A stretch of DNA of 64,000 nt from Streptomyces sp. SLBN-31. GTDB lineage: Bacteria > Actinomycetota > Actinomycetes > Streptomycetales > Streptomycetaceae. The DNA is taken from positions 2,728,001 through 2,792,000 of the forward strand of contig NZ_VFNC01000002.1 in assembly GCF_006715395.1 (NCBI RefSeq). The letters run 5' to 3'. Shown here in pieces: positions 8,878-17,381 of this stretch (position 1 is its first letter; the number at the start of each line of letters is the position of its first letter). Under the pieces are notes generated by a model. It did not search any database and had not been told where the DNA came from. It saw only the letters and a list, made by a program, of their open reading frames with translations. Position numbers and translations under genes: made by a program.

Positions 8878-9108
8878 TCAGTCCTCCTCCGCGCTCCCGG
8901 CGGGGGCGTCGTGCCACTTGGGGTCGTTCTCCCACTGGAGATTGCGTTCGCGGGCGGTCTCCATCGCGTGCTGGGCCTCCTGCCGGGAGGCGTACGGCCC
9001 GAACCGGTCCTTGGCGGGGCATTCGGGCCCCTCCTCGACCTTCTTGTGCTCCAGGCAGTAGAACCACTCACCCGGCTTGCCGACCGTACGCTTCTTGAAC
9101 AACGCCAT
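8878..9108 (-). CDS. Small conserved soluble protein, 76 aa
   Basis: A 76-residue charged protein with a [21 protein letters not shown] segment, i.e. two cysteines and a histidine that could coordinate a metal, then an acidic tail. A GAGGAGCAGGTC ribosome-binding site precedes the ATG. Proteins of this size and pattern are widely conserved in Streptomyces without assigned function. It lies between the MFS gene and map, and is divergent from map. Confidence 0.72.
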   Translation of the reverse strand: MALFKKRTVGKPGEWFYCLEHKKVEEGPECPAKDRFGPYASRQEAQHAMETARERNLQWENDPKWHDAPAGSAEED

Positions 9109-9153
9109 GACCTGCTCCTCTCGCCTCCCACATGTTCCCCCGTCCCGGCTCGT

Positions 9154-9159
9154 TAGACT
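9154..9159 (+). promoter_or_regulatory. -10 box of leaderless map promoter
   Basis: TAGACT ends 7 bases before the ATG of map. Transcription would start at the initiation codon, and no Shine-Dalgarno sequence is present. Confidence 0.55.
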
Positions 9160-9166
9160 CGCTGGC

Positions 9167-10024
9167 ATGTCTGGCCAGTCGCTGCTCGTCCCAGGGGAGC
9201 TGTCCCCCATCCGTTCCGTGCCCGGAAACATCCGCCGCCCCGAGTACGTCGGCAAGCCCGCGCCGGCGCCGTACACCGGACCGGAGGTGCAGACGCCCGA
9301 GACGATCGAGGCGATGCGGCTCGCCGGCCGGATCGCCGCACGGGCGATGGAGGAGGCCGCGAAGCTGATCGCGCCGGGGGTGACCACCGACGAACTGGAC
9401 AAGGTGGCGCACGAGTACATGTGCGACCACGGCGCCTACCCCTCGACGCTCGGCTACCGGGGCTTCCCCAAGTCCCTGTGCACCAGCGTCAACGAGGTGA
9501 TCTGCCACGGCATTCCGGACTCGACGGTGCTGCGCGACGGCGACATCGTCAACCTCGACGTGACGGCGTACATCGGCGGGGTGCACGGCGACAACAACGC
9601 CACGTACCTGGTCGGGGGCGTCGACGAGGAGAGCCGTCTGCTCGTGGAGCGCACCCGCGAGTCCCTGAACCGCGCGATCAAGGCGGTCAAGCCGGGCCGC
9701 CAGATCAACATCATCGGCCGGGTCATCGAGTCGTACGCCAAGCGCTTCGGCTACGGCGTGGTCCGGGACTTCACCGGCCACGGCATCAACTCGTCCTTCC
9801 ACAGCGGCCTGATCGTCCCGCACTACGACAGCCCGCACGCGACGACGGTCATGCAGCCCGGGATGACCTTCACCATCGAGCCGATGCTGACGCTCGGCAC
9901 GCACGAGTACGACATGTGGGACGACGGCTGGACGGTCGTCACCAAGGACCGCAAGCGCACGGCGCAGTTCGAGCACACGCTGGTGGTGACGGAGACGGGC
10001 GCGGACGTCCTCACCCTGCCCTGA
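9167..10024 (+). CDS. map: Methionine aminopeptidase, type I
   Basis: A 285-residue cytosolic metalloprotease that removes the initiator methionine from nascent proteins. The five metal ligands are readable in order: Asp in VNLDVTAY, Asp in HGDNN, His in TGHGI, Glu in TIEPM and Glu in FEHT. The catalytic His-containing CHGIP is also present. An N-terminal extension of about 40 residues ([10 protein letters not shown]) is typical of the actinobacterial MAP1c group, which has a linker carrying an SH3-binding-like Pro motif. The ATG is chosen because the -10 box lies directly upstream. Confidence 0.96.
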   Translation: MSGQSLLVPGELSPIRSVPGNIRRPEYVGKPAPAPYTGPEVQTPETIEAMRLAGRIAARAMEEAAKLIAPGVTTDELDKVAHEYMCDHGAYPSTLGYRGFPKSLCTSVNEVICHGIPDSTVLRDGDIVNLDVTAYIGGVHGDNNATYLVGGVDEESRLLVERTRESLNRAIKAVKPGRQINIIGRVIESYAKRFGYGVVRDFTGHGINSSFHSGLIVPHYDSPHATTVMQPGMTFTIEPMLTLGTHEYDMWDDGWTVVTKDRKRTAQFEHTLVVTETGADVLTLP

Positions 10025-10035
10025 CGGGCCCTCGC

Positions 10036-10683
10036 ATGGACTCCTTCTCCACCGTCATCCGCACCGCCTCCCACGCGCAGCACGCGGAGGCGGAGTCCTC
10101 GCCGTTCATGGGTGACCTGCTGGGCGGACGGCTCGGTGTGGCGGCGTACGCGCGCTACACCGAGCAACTGTGGTTCGTCTACGAGGCGTTGGAGGCCGGG
10201 GCCGGGCGGCTGGCGGCGGATCCGGTGGCCGGCCCCTTCATCCGGCCCGAGCTGTTCCGCCTGCCCGCCCTGGAGCGGGACCTGGCGCATCTGCGGGGCC
10301 CCGAGTGGCGGGCGGGGCTCTTCGCGCTGCCGGCGACGCGGGCGTACGCGGCGCGGGTGCGGGAGTGCGCCGCGGACTGGCCGGCCGGATGCGTGGCCCA
10401 TCACTACACGCGTTACCTGGGCGATCTCTCCGGCGGTCAGATCATCCGGGACCGGGCGGAGCGGACGTGGGGGTTCGCGAGGAAGGGTGACGGGGTCCGC
10501 TTCTACGTGTTCGAGCAGATCGCCAACCCATCAGCCTTCAAACGGAGTTACCGGGAACTGCTCGACGGCGTCCGGGCGGACGACCTGGAGCGGCAGCGGA
10601 TCGTGGCGGAGTGCAGGCGGGCGTTCGCGCTGAACACGGCCGTCTTCGCGGCGCTGGGCGAGGAGTTCCCGCTCAGCGCCTGA
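10036..10683 (+). CDS. Biliverdin-producing heme oxygenase
   Basis: A 215-residue all-helical cytosolic enzyme that opens heme to biliverdin, carbon monoxide and Fe2+. The N-terminal SHAQHAEAE supplies the proximal heme histidine. The distal-helix signature is GDLSGGQII (GDxSGGQ), and the later FYVFEQI segment is conserved in HmuO/HO-1. It begins 11 bases after map, so cotranscription is possible. With the Efe iron system close by it fits iron recovery from heme, but no iron box is seen in front of it. It is convergent with the PhzF gene, separated by 12 bases. Confidence 0.93.
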   Translation: MDSFSTVIRTASHAQHAEAESSPFMGDLLGGRLGVAAYARYTEQLWFVYEALEAGAGRLAADPVAGPFIRPELFRLPALERDLAHLRGPEWRAGLFALPATRAYAARVRECAADWPAGCVAHHYTRYLGDLSGGQIIRDRAERTWGFARKGDGVRFYVFEQIANPSAFKRSYRELLDGVRADDLERQRIVAECRRAFALNTAVFAALGEEFPLSA

Positions 10684-10695
10684 CCCGGGCGGCCC

Positions 10696-11352
10696 TCAGC
10701 GCTCCGGCTGGCGCTCCAGGAAGACGCGCCCGCCGATCTCCACCCATCCGTACGGCTGCGGGGCGGTGAGGATCTGCGAACCGGCGCCCTGGGTGATGTT
10801 GAGCGCGCGCCCGAGCCCTTCGGTCAGCAGCAGCGCCGCCGCGCCGGTCGCCTCGTCCTCGTCGATCCCGTCGTCCCGGCCCGGGAAGGCACGCGCCCGC
10901 ACCCGCCCGGCAGCCTCGTCCTCCCAGGCCCAGGCGTAGATCCACTCGCCCTTGGGCGGCACGGGCAGCGCGTCGACCTCGGCGGCCGTGGCGTACTGGC
11001 GCAGCGTGCGCGGCGGGGCCCACTCCGCCCGTGCCTCGATCCAGCTGAACTCCCCGTCCTGGCGGGCCCCGACCACACCGGCCGGCGTCACCAGCTCCTC
11101 CACGTCCAGGAGCCAGGCCACGCCGACACACGGGTGACCGGCGAAGGGCAGTCGCAGGGTCGGCGTGTAGATGTCGATCACACCGCGCTCGGGATCGTCG
11201 ACGAAGATGGTCTCGCTGAACCCCAGCTTCCCGGCGAACGCCTGTCGCTCGGCCCGGTCGGCCATCACCGAGCCCTCCCGCACGACCCCGAGCTCATTGC
11301 CGTAGCCACCGTTGGCCGCACAGAAGACACGCAGCACGTCGTAGTCAGTCAC
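10696..11352 (-). CDS. PhzF-family isomerase/epimerase-like protein
   Basis: A 218-residue protein with the two-lobed diaminopimelate-epimerase fold of PhzF. The motifs are GGYGNELGVV (substrate loop), GFSETIFV (Glu at the PhzF catalytic position), FAGHPCVGVAWLL and DEATGAAALLL. True PhzF isomerises dihydrohydroxyanthranilate in phenazine synthesis, but most family members have unknown substrates and there is no phenazine cluster here. The GTG at 11352 is preferred because family proteins begin near DYDVLRVF. An in-frame GTG at 11391 would add 13 residues. At 218 residues it is shorter than the usual 260-300. Confidence 0.8.
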   Translation of the reverse strand: MTDYDVLRVFCAANGGYGNELGVVREGSVMADRAERQAFAGKLGFSETIFVDDPERGVIDIYTPTLRLPFAGHPCVGVAWLLDVEELVTPAGVVGARQDGEFSWIEARAEWAPPRTLRQYATAAEVDALPVPPKGEWIYAWAWEDEAAGRVRARAFPGRDDGIDEDEATGAAALLLTEGLGRALNITQGAGSQILTAPQPYGWVEIGGRVFLERQPER

Positions 11353-11545
11353 CCAGAAATTGAAACACCGCTCGCGCAGGGTGCCGTCCACAGCTCTGGT
11401 CTCAGAACCACCCGACTCCTTGAAGGTTTCTTGACTATTTCTTGGGGGCTGCTTTTGGCCACCGTGATCGGGGCGTGCTCATACAGCGTCCATGAGAGCT
11501 GAATCACCGCATGGGTGGGTATCACGCAGGCAAGGCTTAGATAAG

Positions 11546-11564
11546 TTAGGCGAGCCTCACCATC
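11546..11564. promoter_or_regulatory. Iron box (DmdR/IdeR-type operator) upstream of efeO
   Basis: TTAGGCGAGCCTCACCATC closely matches the actinobacterial iron-box consensus (TTAGGTTAGGCTCACCTAA) over its first 16 positions. It sits 48 bases before efeO, where iron-loaded DmdR1/IdeR would block transcription, and predicts derepression of efeOBU under iron limitation. Confidence 0.75.
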
Positions 11565-11611
11565 CCTGGTGGGTCCGGACACGCGATTTTTCGCCAGCAC
11601 TTGGAGCCTGC

Positions 11612-12751
11612 ATGCGAGCCGCCAGACTCTCCGTCGTCACCGCCGTAGCCACGGCCGCGGCCCTGGCCGCCGTCACCGGCTGCACGCAGAAGAGCGAGGG
11701 TGACGGTGACGGGGCGATCAAGGTGACCGCCGCCGACTCCAAGTGCGACACCTCCGCGAAGTCGATACCGGCCGGTCAGGTCACGCTCAGCATCCAGAAC
11801 ACCGGCTCCCAGGCGACCGAGGTCGAGATCCTCTTCCCCGACGACCGCATCGTGTCGGAGAAGGAGAACATCGGGCCGGGCACCAAGTACACGCTGACCG
11901 CCGAGGTGAAGGCGGGCGACTACGAGATCGCCTGCCGGCCCGGCATGAAGGGCCACGGCGTCCGCCAGAAGCTCACCGTCACCGGCTCGGGCGCAGCCGC
12001 CAAGCGCGACCCGCGGCTGGACAAGGCCGTGGCCGCCTACCGCGAGTACGCGCAGGAGCAGGCCGACGCGACCATCCCCAAGGTCGAGGTCTTCGCCAAG
12101 GCGATCAAGGCCGGCGACCTGAAGGCCGCCCAGAACGCCTACGCTCCCTCCCGCGTCGGCTGGGAGCGCACCGAGCCGATCGCCGAGTCCTTCGGCGACA
12201 TCGACCCCAAGACCGACACCCGCGCCGACGGCCTGGAGAAGGGCCAGAAGTGGACCGGCTGGCACGCGCTGGAGAAGGCGCTGTGGCAGGACAAGAAGAT
12301 CGGCGCCGAGCAGAAGGCCCTCGCCGACCAGCTGGTCACCGACCTGAAGGACTGGCAGGAACGGATCGGCAAGGCCGAGATCACCCCGACCTCCATGGCC
12401 AACGGCGCCAAGGAGCTGCTGGACGAGGTCGCCACCGGCAAGGTCACCGGCGAGGAGGACCGCTACTCGCACACCGACCTCAGCGACTTCAAGGCCAACG
12501 TCGAGGGCGCGCAGAAGGCGTACGAGCTGCTCAAGCCGGTCGCGCAGAAGAACGACAAGGCGCTGACCACCGAGCTGGACAAGCGGTTCGCCGCGCTCGA
12601 CACGACGCTCGACAAGTACCGCTCGACCAAGACCTCGGACGGTTTCGTCTCGTACGACACCGTGACCGAGGCACAGCGCAAGGAGCTCTCGGACGCGGTG
12701 AACGCGCTCGCGGAGCCGCTGTCCAAGCTCGCCGCCGCCGTCGTGAAGTAG
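11612..12751 (+). CDS. efeO: EfeO, iron-uptake lipoprotein (cupredoxin plus M75-like domain)
   Basis: A 379-residue exported lipoprotein of the ferrous-iron EfeUOB system. The signal peptide ends in a lipobox (LAAVTGC), followed by an N-terminal cupredoxin-like domain (about 30-130) and a C-terminal helical imelysin/M75 domain carrying the metal-binding HxxE motif in GWHALEKALW. EfeO binds iron outside the membrane and passes it on. It is the first gene of efeO-efeB-efeU, 13 bases before efeB. The iron box upstream indicates repression by an iron-dependent DtxR-type regulator. The ATG is favoured by the signal peptide and the TTGGAGCC site upstream. Confidence 0.94.
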   Translation: MRAARLSVVTAVATAAALAAVTGCTQKSEGDGDGAIKVTAADSKCDTSAKSIPAGQVTLSIQNTGSQATEVEILFPDDRIVSEKENIGPGTKYTLTAEVKAGDYEIACRPGMKGHGVRQKLTVTGSGAAAKRDPRLDKAVAAYREYAQEQADATIPKVEVFAKAIKAGDLKAAQNAYAPSRVGWERTEPIAESFGDIDPKTDTRADGLEKGQKWTGWHALEKALWQDKKIGAEQKALADQLVTDLKDWQERIGKAEITPTSMANGAKELLDEVATGKVTGEEDRYSHTDLSDFKANVEGAQKAYELLKPVAQKNDKALTTELDKRFAALDTTLDKYRSTKTSDGFVSYDTVTEAQRKELSDAVNALAEPLSKLAAAVVK

Positions 12752-12764
12752 GGGACGACTGACC

Positions 12765-14051
12765 ATGACGGACACCCAGGAAGCCACCGCCGCGGACGAC
12801 CGGAAGGCCGCGCCCAGCCGGCGCTCGCTGATCGGATGGGGCGGGGCCGGGCTCGCGCTCGGCGCCGCCGCGGCCGGCGGCGCGGTCGCGATGACCCGCG
12901 TCGGCAACGACGTGGACCCGGCCGCCGCCGAGACCGGCGCCGCGGTCGCCTTCCACGGCGCCAATCAGGCGGGCATCGCCACCCCGGTGCAGGACAGACT
13001 GCACTTCGCCGCGTTCGACGTGCAGACCGACGACCGCGCCGAGTTCGTGCGGATGCTCAAGGACTGGACCGAGGCGGCACGTCGGATGACGGCGGGCAAG
13101 GCCGTCGGCGAGGGCGCGTACGGCGGTCTGGCCGAGGCCCCGCCGGACGACACCGGCGAGGCCCTGGGCCTCAAGCCCTCCCGCCTGACGCTCACCATCG
13201 GCTTCGGTCCGTCGCTGTTCGAGAAGTTCGGCGACGCGTTCGGGATCAAGGGCAAGCGGCCCGAGGCCCTGGTCGACCTCCCGCAGTTCGCCGGCGACAA
13301 CCTCGACAAGACGCGCACGGGCGGCGACCTGTGCATCCAGGCCTGCGCGGACGACCCGCAGGTCGCGGTGCACGCCATCCGCAACCTGGCCCGCATCGGC
13401 ATGGGCACGGTCAACATCCGCTGGTCGCAGCTCGGCTTCGGCAAGACCTCCTCCACGACGCCCGACGCGCAGACCCCGCGCAACCTGATGGGCTTCAAGG
13501 ACGGCACCCGCAACATCGCGGGCACCGAGACGGACCGGCTGAAGAAGTTCGTGTGGGTCGGCGAGAAGGACGGGCCGGACTGGATGACCGGCGGGTCGTA
13601 CCTGGTCGCCCGCCGCATCCGGATGCACATCGAGACCTGGGACCGCACCTCACTGCAGGAGCAGGAGGACGTCTTCGGCCGCGACAAGGGCGAGGGAGCC
13701 CCGGTCGGCAAGGCCAAGGAGCACGACGCGCCCTTCCTCAAGGCGATGAAGCCCACCGCGCACGTGCGGCTCGCGCACCCCGACTCCAACGGCGGGATCA
13801 CGATCCTGCGCCGGGGCTACTCCTTCACCGACGGCACCGACGGCCTCGGCCGGCTCGACGCGGGCCTGTTCTTCCTGGCCTACCAGCGCGACGTGCGCAA
13901 GGGATTCATCCCGCTGCAGCGCAGGCTGTCGGCGCAGGACGCGCTCAACGAGTACATCCAGCACGTGGGTTCGGCGGTCTTCGCCGTCCCGCCCGGCGTC
14001 CGCGACAAGGACGACTGGTGGGGCAGCACGCTGTTCTCCAAGGAGGCGTAG
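12765..14051 (+). CDS. efeB: EfeB, Tat-exported DyP-type deferrochelatase/peroxidase
   Basis: A 428-residue heme peroxidase of the dye-decolourising (DyP) family. A twin-arginine signal (SRRSLIGWGG, then a long Ala/Gly hydrophobic stretch) directs export in folded form. The DyP signature is GFKDGTRN with the catalytic Asp, and an ARRIRMHIE segment lies further on. In EfeUOB it oxidises ferrous iron or helps release iron from heme before transport. It sits between efeO and efeU, with only two bases separating its stop from the GTG of efeU. Confidence 0.94.
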   Translation: MTDTQEATAADDRKAAPSRRSLIGWGGAGLALGAAAAGGAVAMTRVGNDVDPAAAETGAAVAFHGANQAGIATPVQDRLHFAAFDVQTDDRAEFVRMLKDWTEAARRMTAGKAVGEGAYGGLAEAPPDDTGEALGLKPSRLTLTIGFGPSLFEKFGDAFGIKGKRPEALVDLPQFAGDNLDKTRTGGDLCIQACADDPQVAVHAIRNLARIGMGTVNIRWSQLGFGKTSSTTPDAQTPRNLMGFKDGTRNIAGTETDRLKKFVWVGEKDGPDWMTGGSYLVARRIRMHIETWDRTSLQEQEDVFGRDKGEGAPVGKAKEHDAPFLKAMKPTAHVRLAHPDSNGGITILRRGYSFTDGTDGLGRLDAGLFFLAYQRDVRKGFIPLQRRLSAQDALNEYIQHVGSAVFAVPPGVRDKDDWWGSTLFSKEA

Positions 14052-14053
14052 CC

Positions 14054-14926
14054 GTGTTCTCCAACTATCTGATCGGCCTGCGCGAGGGCCTGGAAGCCAG
14101 CCTCGTCGTCTGCATCCTGATCGCCTACCTGGTCAAGACCGGGCGCCGGGACGCCATCCGGCCCATCTGGATGGGCATCTCCATCGCCGTGCTGATCGCC
14201 ATGGGCTTCGGCTGCGTCCTGGAGTTCGGCTCCCAGGAACTGACGTTCCAGGCGCAGGAGGGCCTCGGCGGCACCCTGTCGGTGGTCGCGGTCGGCCTGG
14301 TGACGTGGATGGTGTTCTGGATGCGGCGCACCGCCCGGCACCTGAAGTCCGAGCTGCACGGCAAGCTGGACGCGGCCCTCGCGATGGGCACGGGCGCGCT
14401 GGTCGCCACCGCGTTCCTCGCCGTGGGCCGCGAGGGCCTGGAGACCGCGCTGTTCGTGTGGGCGTCCGTCCACGCGGCCAGCGACGGCACCCCGCGCCCG
14501 CTGATCGGCGTGGCCCTGGGCCTGGCGACGGCCGTCCTGCTGGGCTGGCTGTTCTACCGCGGCGCCCTGAAGATCAACCTGGCCAAGTTCTTCACCTGGA
14601 CCGGCGGCATGCTGGTCGTCGTCGCGGCGGGCGTGCTGGCGTACGGCTTCCACGACCTGCAGGAGGCCGACATCCTCCCCGGTCTGACGCACCTGGCCTT
14701 CGACATCTCCGGCACCATCCCGCCGGACAGCTGGTACGGCACGCTGCTGAAGGGCGTGTTCAACTTCCAGCCCGATCCGACGGTGCTTCAGGTCACGGTG
14801 TGGCTGCTGTACTTGATCCCGACGCTCGCGCTGTTCTTCGCCCCGGTAGGGTTCGCCTCCGGGAAGGGGAAGGTGAAGGATCGCGATGAGCAGGGATCGC
14901 AGCCGTCCGAGGCGTCCAAGGCTTGA
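14054..14926 (+). CDS. efeU: EfeU, FTR1-family iron permease
   Basis: A 290-residue integral membrane permease with seven predicted helices. It has two REGLE iron-binding motifs, REGLEAS in TM1 and REGLETA in TM4, the hallmark of FTR1 permeases. It imports iron prepared by EfeO and EfeB. The GTG start comes 2 bases after the efeB stop with AAGGAGG just upstream, which indicates translational coupling. The last 41 bases overlap the following lipoprotein gene in another frame. Confidence 0.94.
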   Translation: MFSNYLIGLREGLEASLVVCILIAYLVKTGRRDAIRPIWMGISIAVLIAMGFGCVLEFGSQELTFQAQEGLGGTLSVVAVGLVTWMVFWMRRTARHLKSELHGKLDAALAMGTGALVATAFLAVGREGLETALFVWASVHAASDGTPRPLIGVALGLATAVLLGWLFYRGALKINLAKFFTWTGGMLVVVAAGVLAYGFHDLQEADILPGLTHLAFDISGTIPPDSWYGTLLKGVFNFQPDPTVLQVTVWLLYLIPTLALFFAPVGFASGKGKVKDRDEQGSQPSEASKA

Positions 14927-15878
14927 CCGGCGCGTAGTGATAGCGGCCTCGCTGACCGCTTTGTCGTTGACGGCGAGCGGTTGCGTGGTGGTGCACGGGG
15001 AGCGCGAGGTGCTCCCCTCCGCCACCCGGGCCGAGGCCGCCAAGGCACTGACGGCGTTCACGACCGCGTACAACAAGGCGGACAAGGCGTACGACAGTTC
15101 GCTGGACGCCGCCCATGTCACCGGCGCCCTCGGGGACATCGACGCGGCCAGGCTGAAGGCCGGTCACACGACGAACCCGGCCGGCAATCCGGCGTACTCG
15201 CCGCTGCAGCTGACCGACGCGAAGTTCACGATCCCGAAGAAGGCCGGCTGGCCGCGCTGGTTCGTGGCCGAGGCTCGGGGCAACAAGGGCGGCAGTCTGC
15301 GCTGGCTGCTGGTGTTCACCCGCGACGGACTGGGCCGGCCCTGGCAGGTGGCGTACCTGACGCTGGTCAAGCCCGGCGCGCTGCCGCGGATCAAGACCGA
15401 CGGGGACGGCCGGGCCGAGGCGGTGCCCGCGAACTCCACCGGTCTGGCCGTCGCGCCCGAGGACCTGAGCAAGGACTACGCGACCTACCTCAAGGGCGGC
15501 GGCAAGACCTTCGCCGCCGGTCCGCACACCAGCGAGTGGCGGACGGCCCGCGTCAAGAACGCCAAGAAACCGGGTCTGGCCACGCAGTTCATCGACGAGC
15601 CGCTGAGCGAGGGCGACTACGCCCCGCTGGCGCTGCGCACCGAGGACGGCGGCGCGCTGGTGTTCTTCGCCCACCGCCGCTTCCAGAAGATGACCGCGGC
15701 CCCGAACTCCTCGATCCCCGCACAGAACGCGGCCGTGCGGGCGCTGACGACGGGGGAGGTCAAGCAGTCGCTCACCATGCAGTTCATGTCGAACGAGGTG
15801 GCTCAGGTCCCGGCCGGCGACGGCCAGGTGACGATCCTGTCCCGGCTGGAGGGCATGACCTCGGCCGAGGGCAGCTAG
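14886..15878 (+). CDS. Predicted secreted lipoprotein, unknown function
   Basis: A 330-residue protein whose N-terminus is basic (RPRRPRLDRR), then hydrophobic, ending in the lipobox LTASGC. The mature part has an NTF2- or DUF-like feel (helix, then strands such as RWFVAEARG, RWLLVFTRD, PWQVAYLTLV) but no family is recognised with certainty. It overlaps the 3' end of efeU by 41 bases with GAAGG in front of its ATG. It may therefore be cotranscribed with the iron operon, though no iron-binding motif is visible. It is convergent with the prim-pol gene, 6 bases apart. Confidence 0.75.
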   Translation: MSRDRSRPRRPRLDRRVVIAASLTALSLTASGCVVVHGEREVLPSATRAEAAKALTAFTTAYNKADKAYDSSLDAAHVTGALGDIDAARLKAGHTTNPAGNPAYSPLQLTDAKFTIPKKAGWPRWFVAEARGNKGGSLRWLLVFTRDGLGRPWQVAYLTLVKPGALPRIKTDGDGRAEAVPANSTGLAVAPEDLSKDYATYLKGGGKTFAAGPHTSEWRTARVKNAKKPGLATQFIDEPLSEGDYAPLALRTEDGGALVFFAHRRFQKMTAAPNSSIPAQNAAVRALTTGEVKQSLTMQFMSNEVAQVPAGDGQVTILSRLEGMTSAEGS

Positions 15879-15884
15879 GTTCCG

Positions 15885-16619
15885 TCAGCGGCGCAGGGGC
15901 CAGGCCGCGCCCGGGTGGTCGGTCTCCTGGCCGGCGTGGCGGGCGCCGGCGTCGGTGAGGACCTCGAGGAGGCTCAGCGGGTCGGGCAGGGGGTGTTCCG
16001 GGCCGCGCACCCAGTGCACGCGCTGGTCACCGGGGAGCCGGGCGGGCGGCACCAGGACGTAGGAGCCCCGGCAGTGCCAGCGCAGGCCGGGGTGCTCGTC
16101 CATGGTCTCGGGATGGCAGTCCAGCTCGCAGGGCCACCACTCGTCCTCGTCCTCGGGGGTGCCGCGGGTGAGGGTGAAGAACAGCATGCGGCCGTCGTCG
16201 CTCTCGGCGACCGGCCCGACCTCGATCCCGGCGCCGAGCAGCCGCTCCAGCGCCTCCCGGCCCGCCTCCAGCGGTACGTCGAGGACGTCGTGGACCATGC
16301 CGGTCGCGGTGATGAAGTTGGCCTGCGGCTGGTGCCGGGCCCAGCGTTCGATCTGCGCGCGGTCCGTGGTGGACTGCGTCTGCCAGGCGAAGGACACCGG
16401 GTGCCGGGCCGGGGTGGGGCAGCCCACGCGGTCACAGGAGCAGCGGTAGTCGGGGCCGGGGTGGGCGGCGGGTGCGAGCGGCAGGCCCGCTTCGGCGGCG
16501 GCCAGCAGCAGGGCCTCCCGGCCGCGGTCCTCCGCGGCGGTCTCCTTCGGGCGGCGTCCGCGCAGCCACTGGGAGAGCTTGCCCTGCCGGCCGGTCCGGC
16601 CGCCTACGTCCCCGCTCAT
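15885..16619 (-). CDS. Bifunctional DNA primase/polymerase-like (prim-pol) domain protein
   Basis: A 244-residue protein resembling the N-terminal prim-pol domain of actinobacterial plasmid and phage primases. LPLAPAAHPG and the CSCDRVGCPTPARHP segment (Cys/His cluster typical of the family) are followed by an ATGMVHDVLDVP strand where replicative members have a catalytic DxD. Here the motif reads DVLDVP, so activity is uncertain. No helicase domain follows, and it stands alone without plasmid genes. Streptomyces chromosomes carry several such stand-alone proteins of unknown role. A GAGGGG site precedes the ATG. Confidence 0.8.
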   Translation of the reverse strand: MSGDVGGRTGRQGKLSQWLRGRRPKETAAEDRGREALLLAAAEAGLPLAPAAHPGPDYRCSCDRVGCPTPARHPVSFAWQTQSTTDRAQIERWARHQPQANFITATGMVHDVLDVPLEAGREALERLLGAGIEVGPVAESDDGRMLFFTLTRGTPEDEDEWWPCELDCHPETMDEHPGLRWHCRGSYVLVPPARLPGDQRVHWVRGPEHPLPDPLSLLEVLTDAGARHAGQETDHPGAAWPLRR

Positions 16620-16742
16620 CTATCCCCTCGCCTCGCCTTCGTGCGAATCAGCATGCCCTATGGTCCCACCATCTGGCGCATCGGGGGTCGGGAGCCGTGA
16701 ATCGGGGCAGGCGGGACGAGGGGTACGAGCCGGCCACCCGGG

Positions 16743-17357
16743 TCAGCGGGGGGCGAGGCCGTGCAGGGCGTAGTCGACGAGGGTGTCCGTGTACTCGTGG
16801 GAGATCGGGCCCGTGTGCTGCAGCCAGCGCTGGGCCAGCGGTGAGACGAACAGTTCGAGGGCGATGCGCGGGTCGATCTCCGGGCGTACCTGGCCCGCCT
16901 CCTGGGCGGCACGCAGCCGGTCGACGTACAACCGCAGGCTCGGTTCCAGCAGCTCGGCCACGAACACCCGGCCGACCTGCTCGTTGACCAGGCCCTCGGC
17001 GGCCAGCGCCCGGGACGGCACCTCGAAGCTTGGGTCCGTGAGCTTGTCGACGGTGGCCCGCAGCACGGCCTTGAGGTCGGTGGCGACGTCGCCGGTGTCC
17101 GGGATGACGTACGGCTCCCCGTCGGCCTCGCACGCCGCCCGCGCGCTGAGGTCGAGGAACGCCTCCAGCAGGACGTCCGCCTTGGACCCCCACCACCGGT
17201 AGATCGTCTGCTTGCCGACCCCGGCCCGGGCGGCGATGGCCTCGACGGTGGTCCTGGGGTAGCCGACCTCGCCGACCAGCGCGAGTGCGGCGTCGTGGAT
17301 CGCGCGACGGGAGCTCTCGCTGCGGCGGGTGGCGTCCGGGGCCGGCTTCTTGACCAT
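16743..17357 (-). CDS. TetR-family transcriptional regulator
   Basis: A 204-residue regulator. The N-terminal TetR helix-turn-helix (about residues 15-60) includes YPRTTVEAIAARAGVGKQTIYRWWGSK spread over helices 2-3. The C-terminal ligand domain resembles the TetR_C_33/AcrR-like groups (SRALAAEGLVNEQV; a late RWLQHTGP segment). A TACCGT hexamer ends 6 bases before the ATG and no ribosome-binding site is present. The target is unknown; the divergent neighbour space contains no obvious partner. Confidence 0.9.
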   Translation of the reverse strand: MVKKPAPDATRRSESSRRAIHDAALALVGEVGYPRTTVEAIAARAGVGKQTIYRWWGSKADVLLEAFLDLSARAACEADGEPYVIPDTGDVATDLKAVLRATVDKLTDPSFEVPSRALAAEGLVNEQVGRVFVAELLEPSLRLYVDRLRAAQEAGQVRPEIDPRIALELFVSPLAQRWLQHTGPISHEYTDTLVDYALHGLAPR

Positions 17358-17363
17358 GGGTCG

Positions 17364-17369
17364 ACGGTA
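17364..17369 (-). promoter_or_regulatory. -10 box of leaderless tetR promoter
   Basis: TACCGT on the minus strand, 6 bases before the ATG at 17357. Confidence 0.5.
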
Positions 17370-17381
17370 TCGGTTCGGGCG

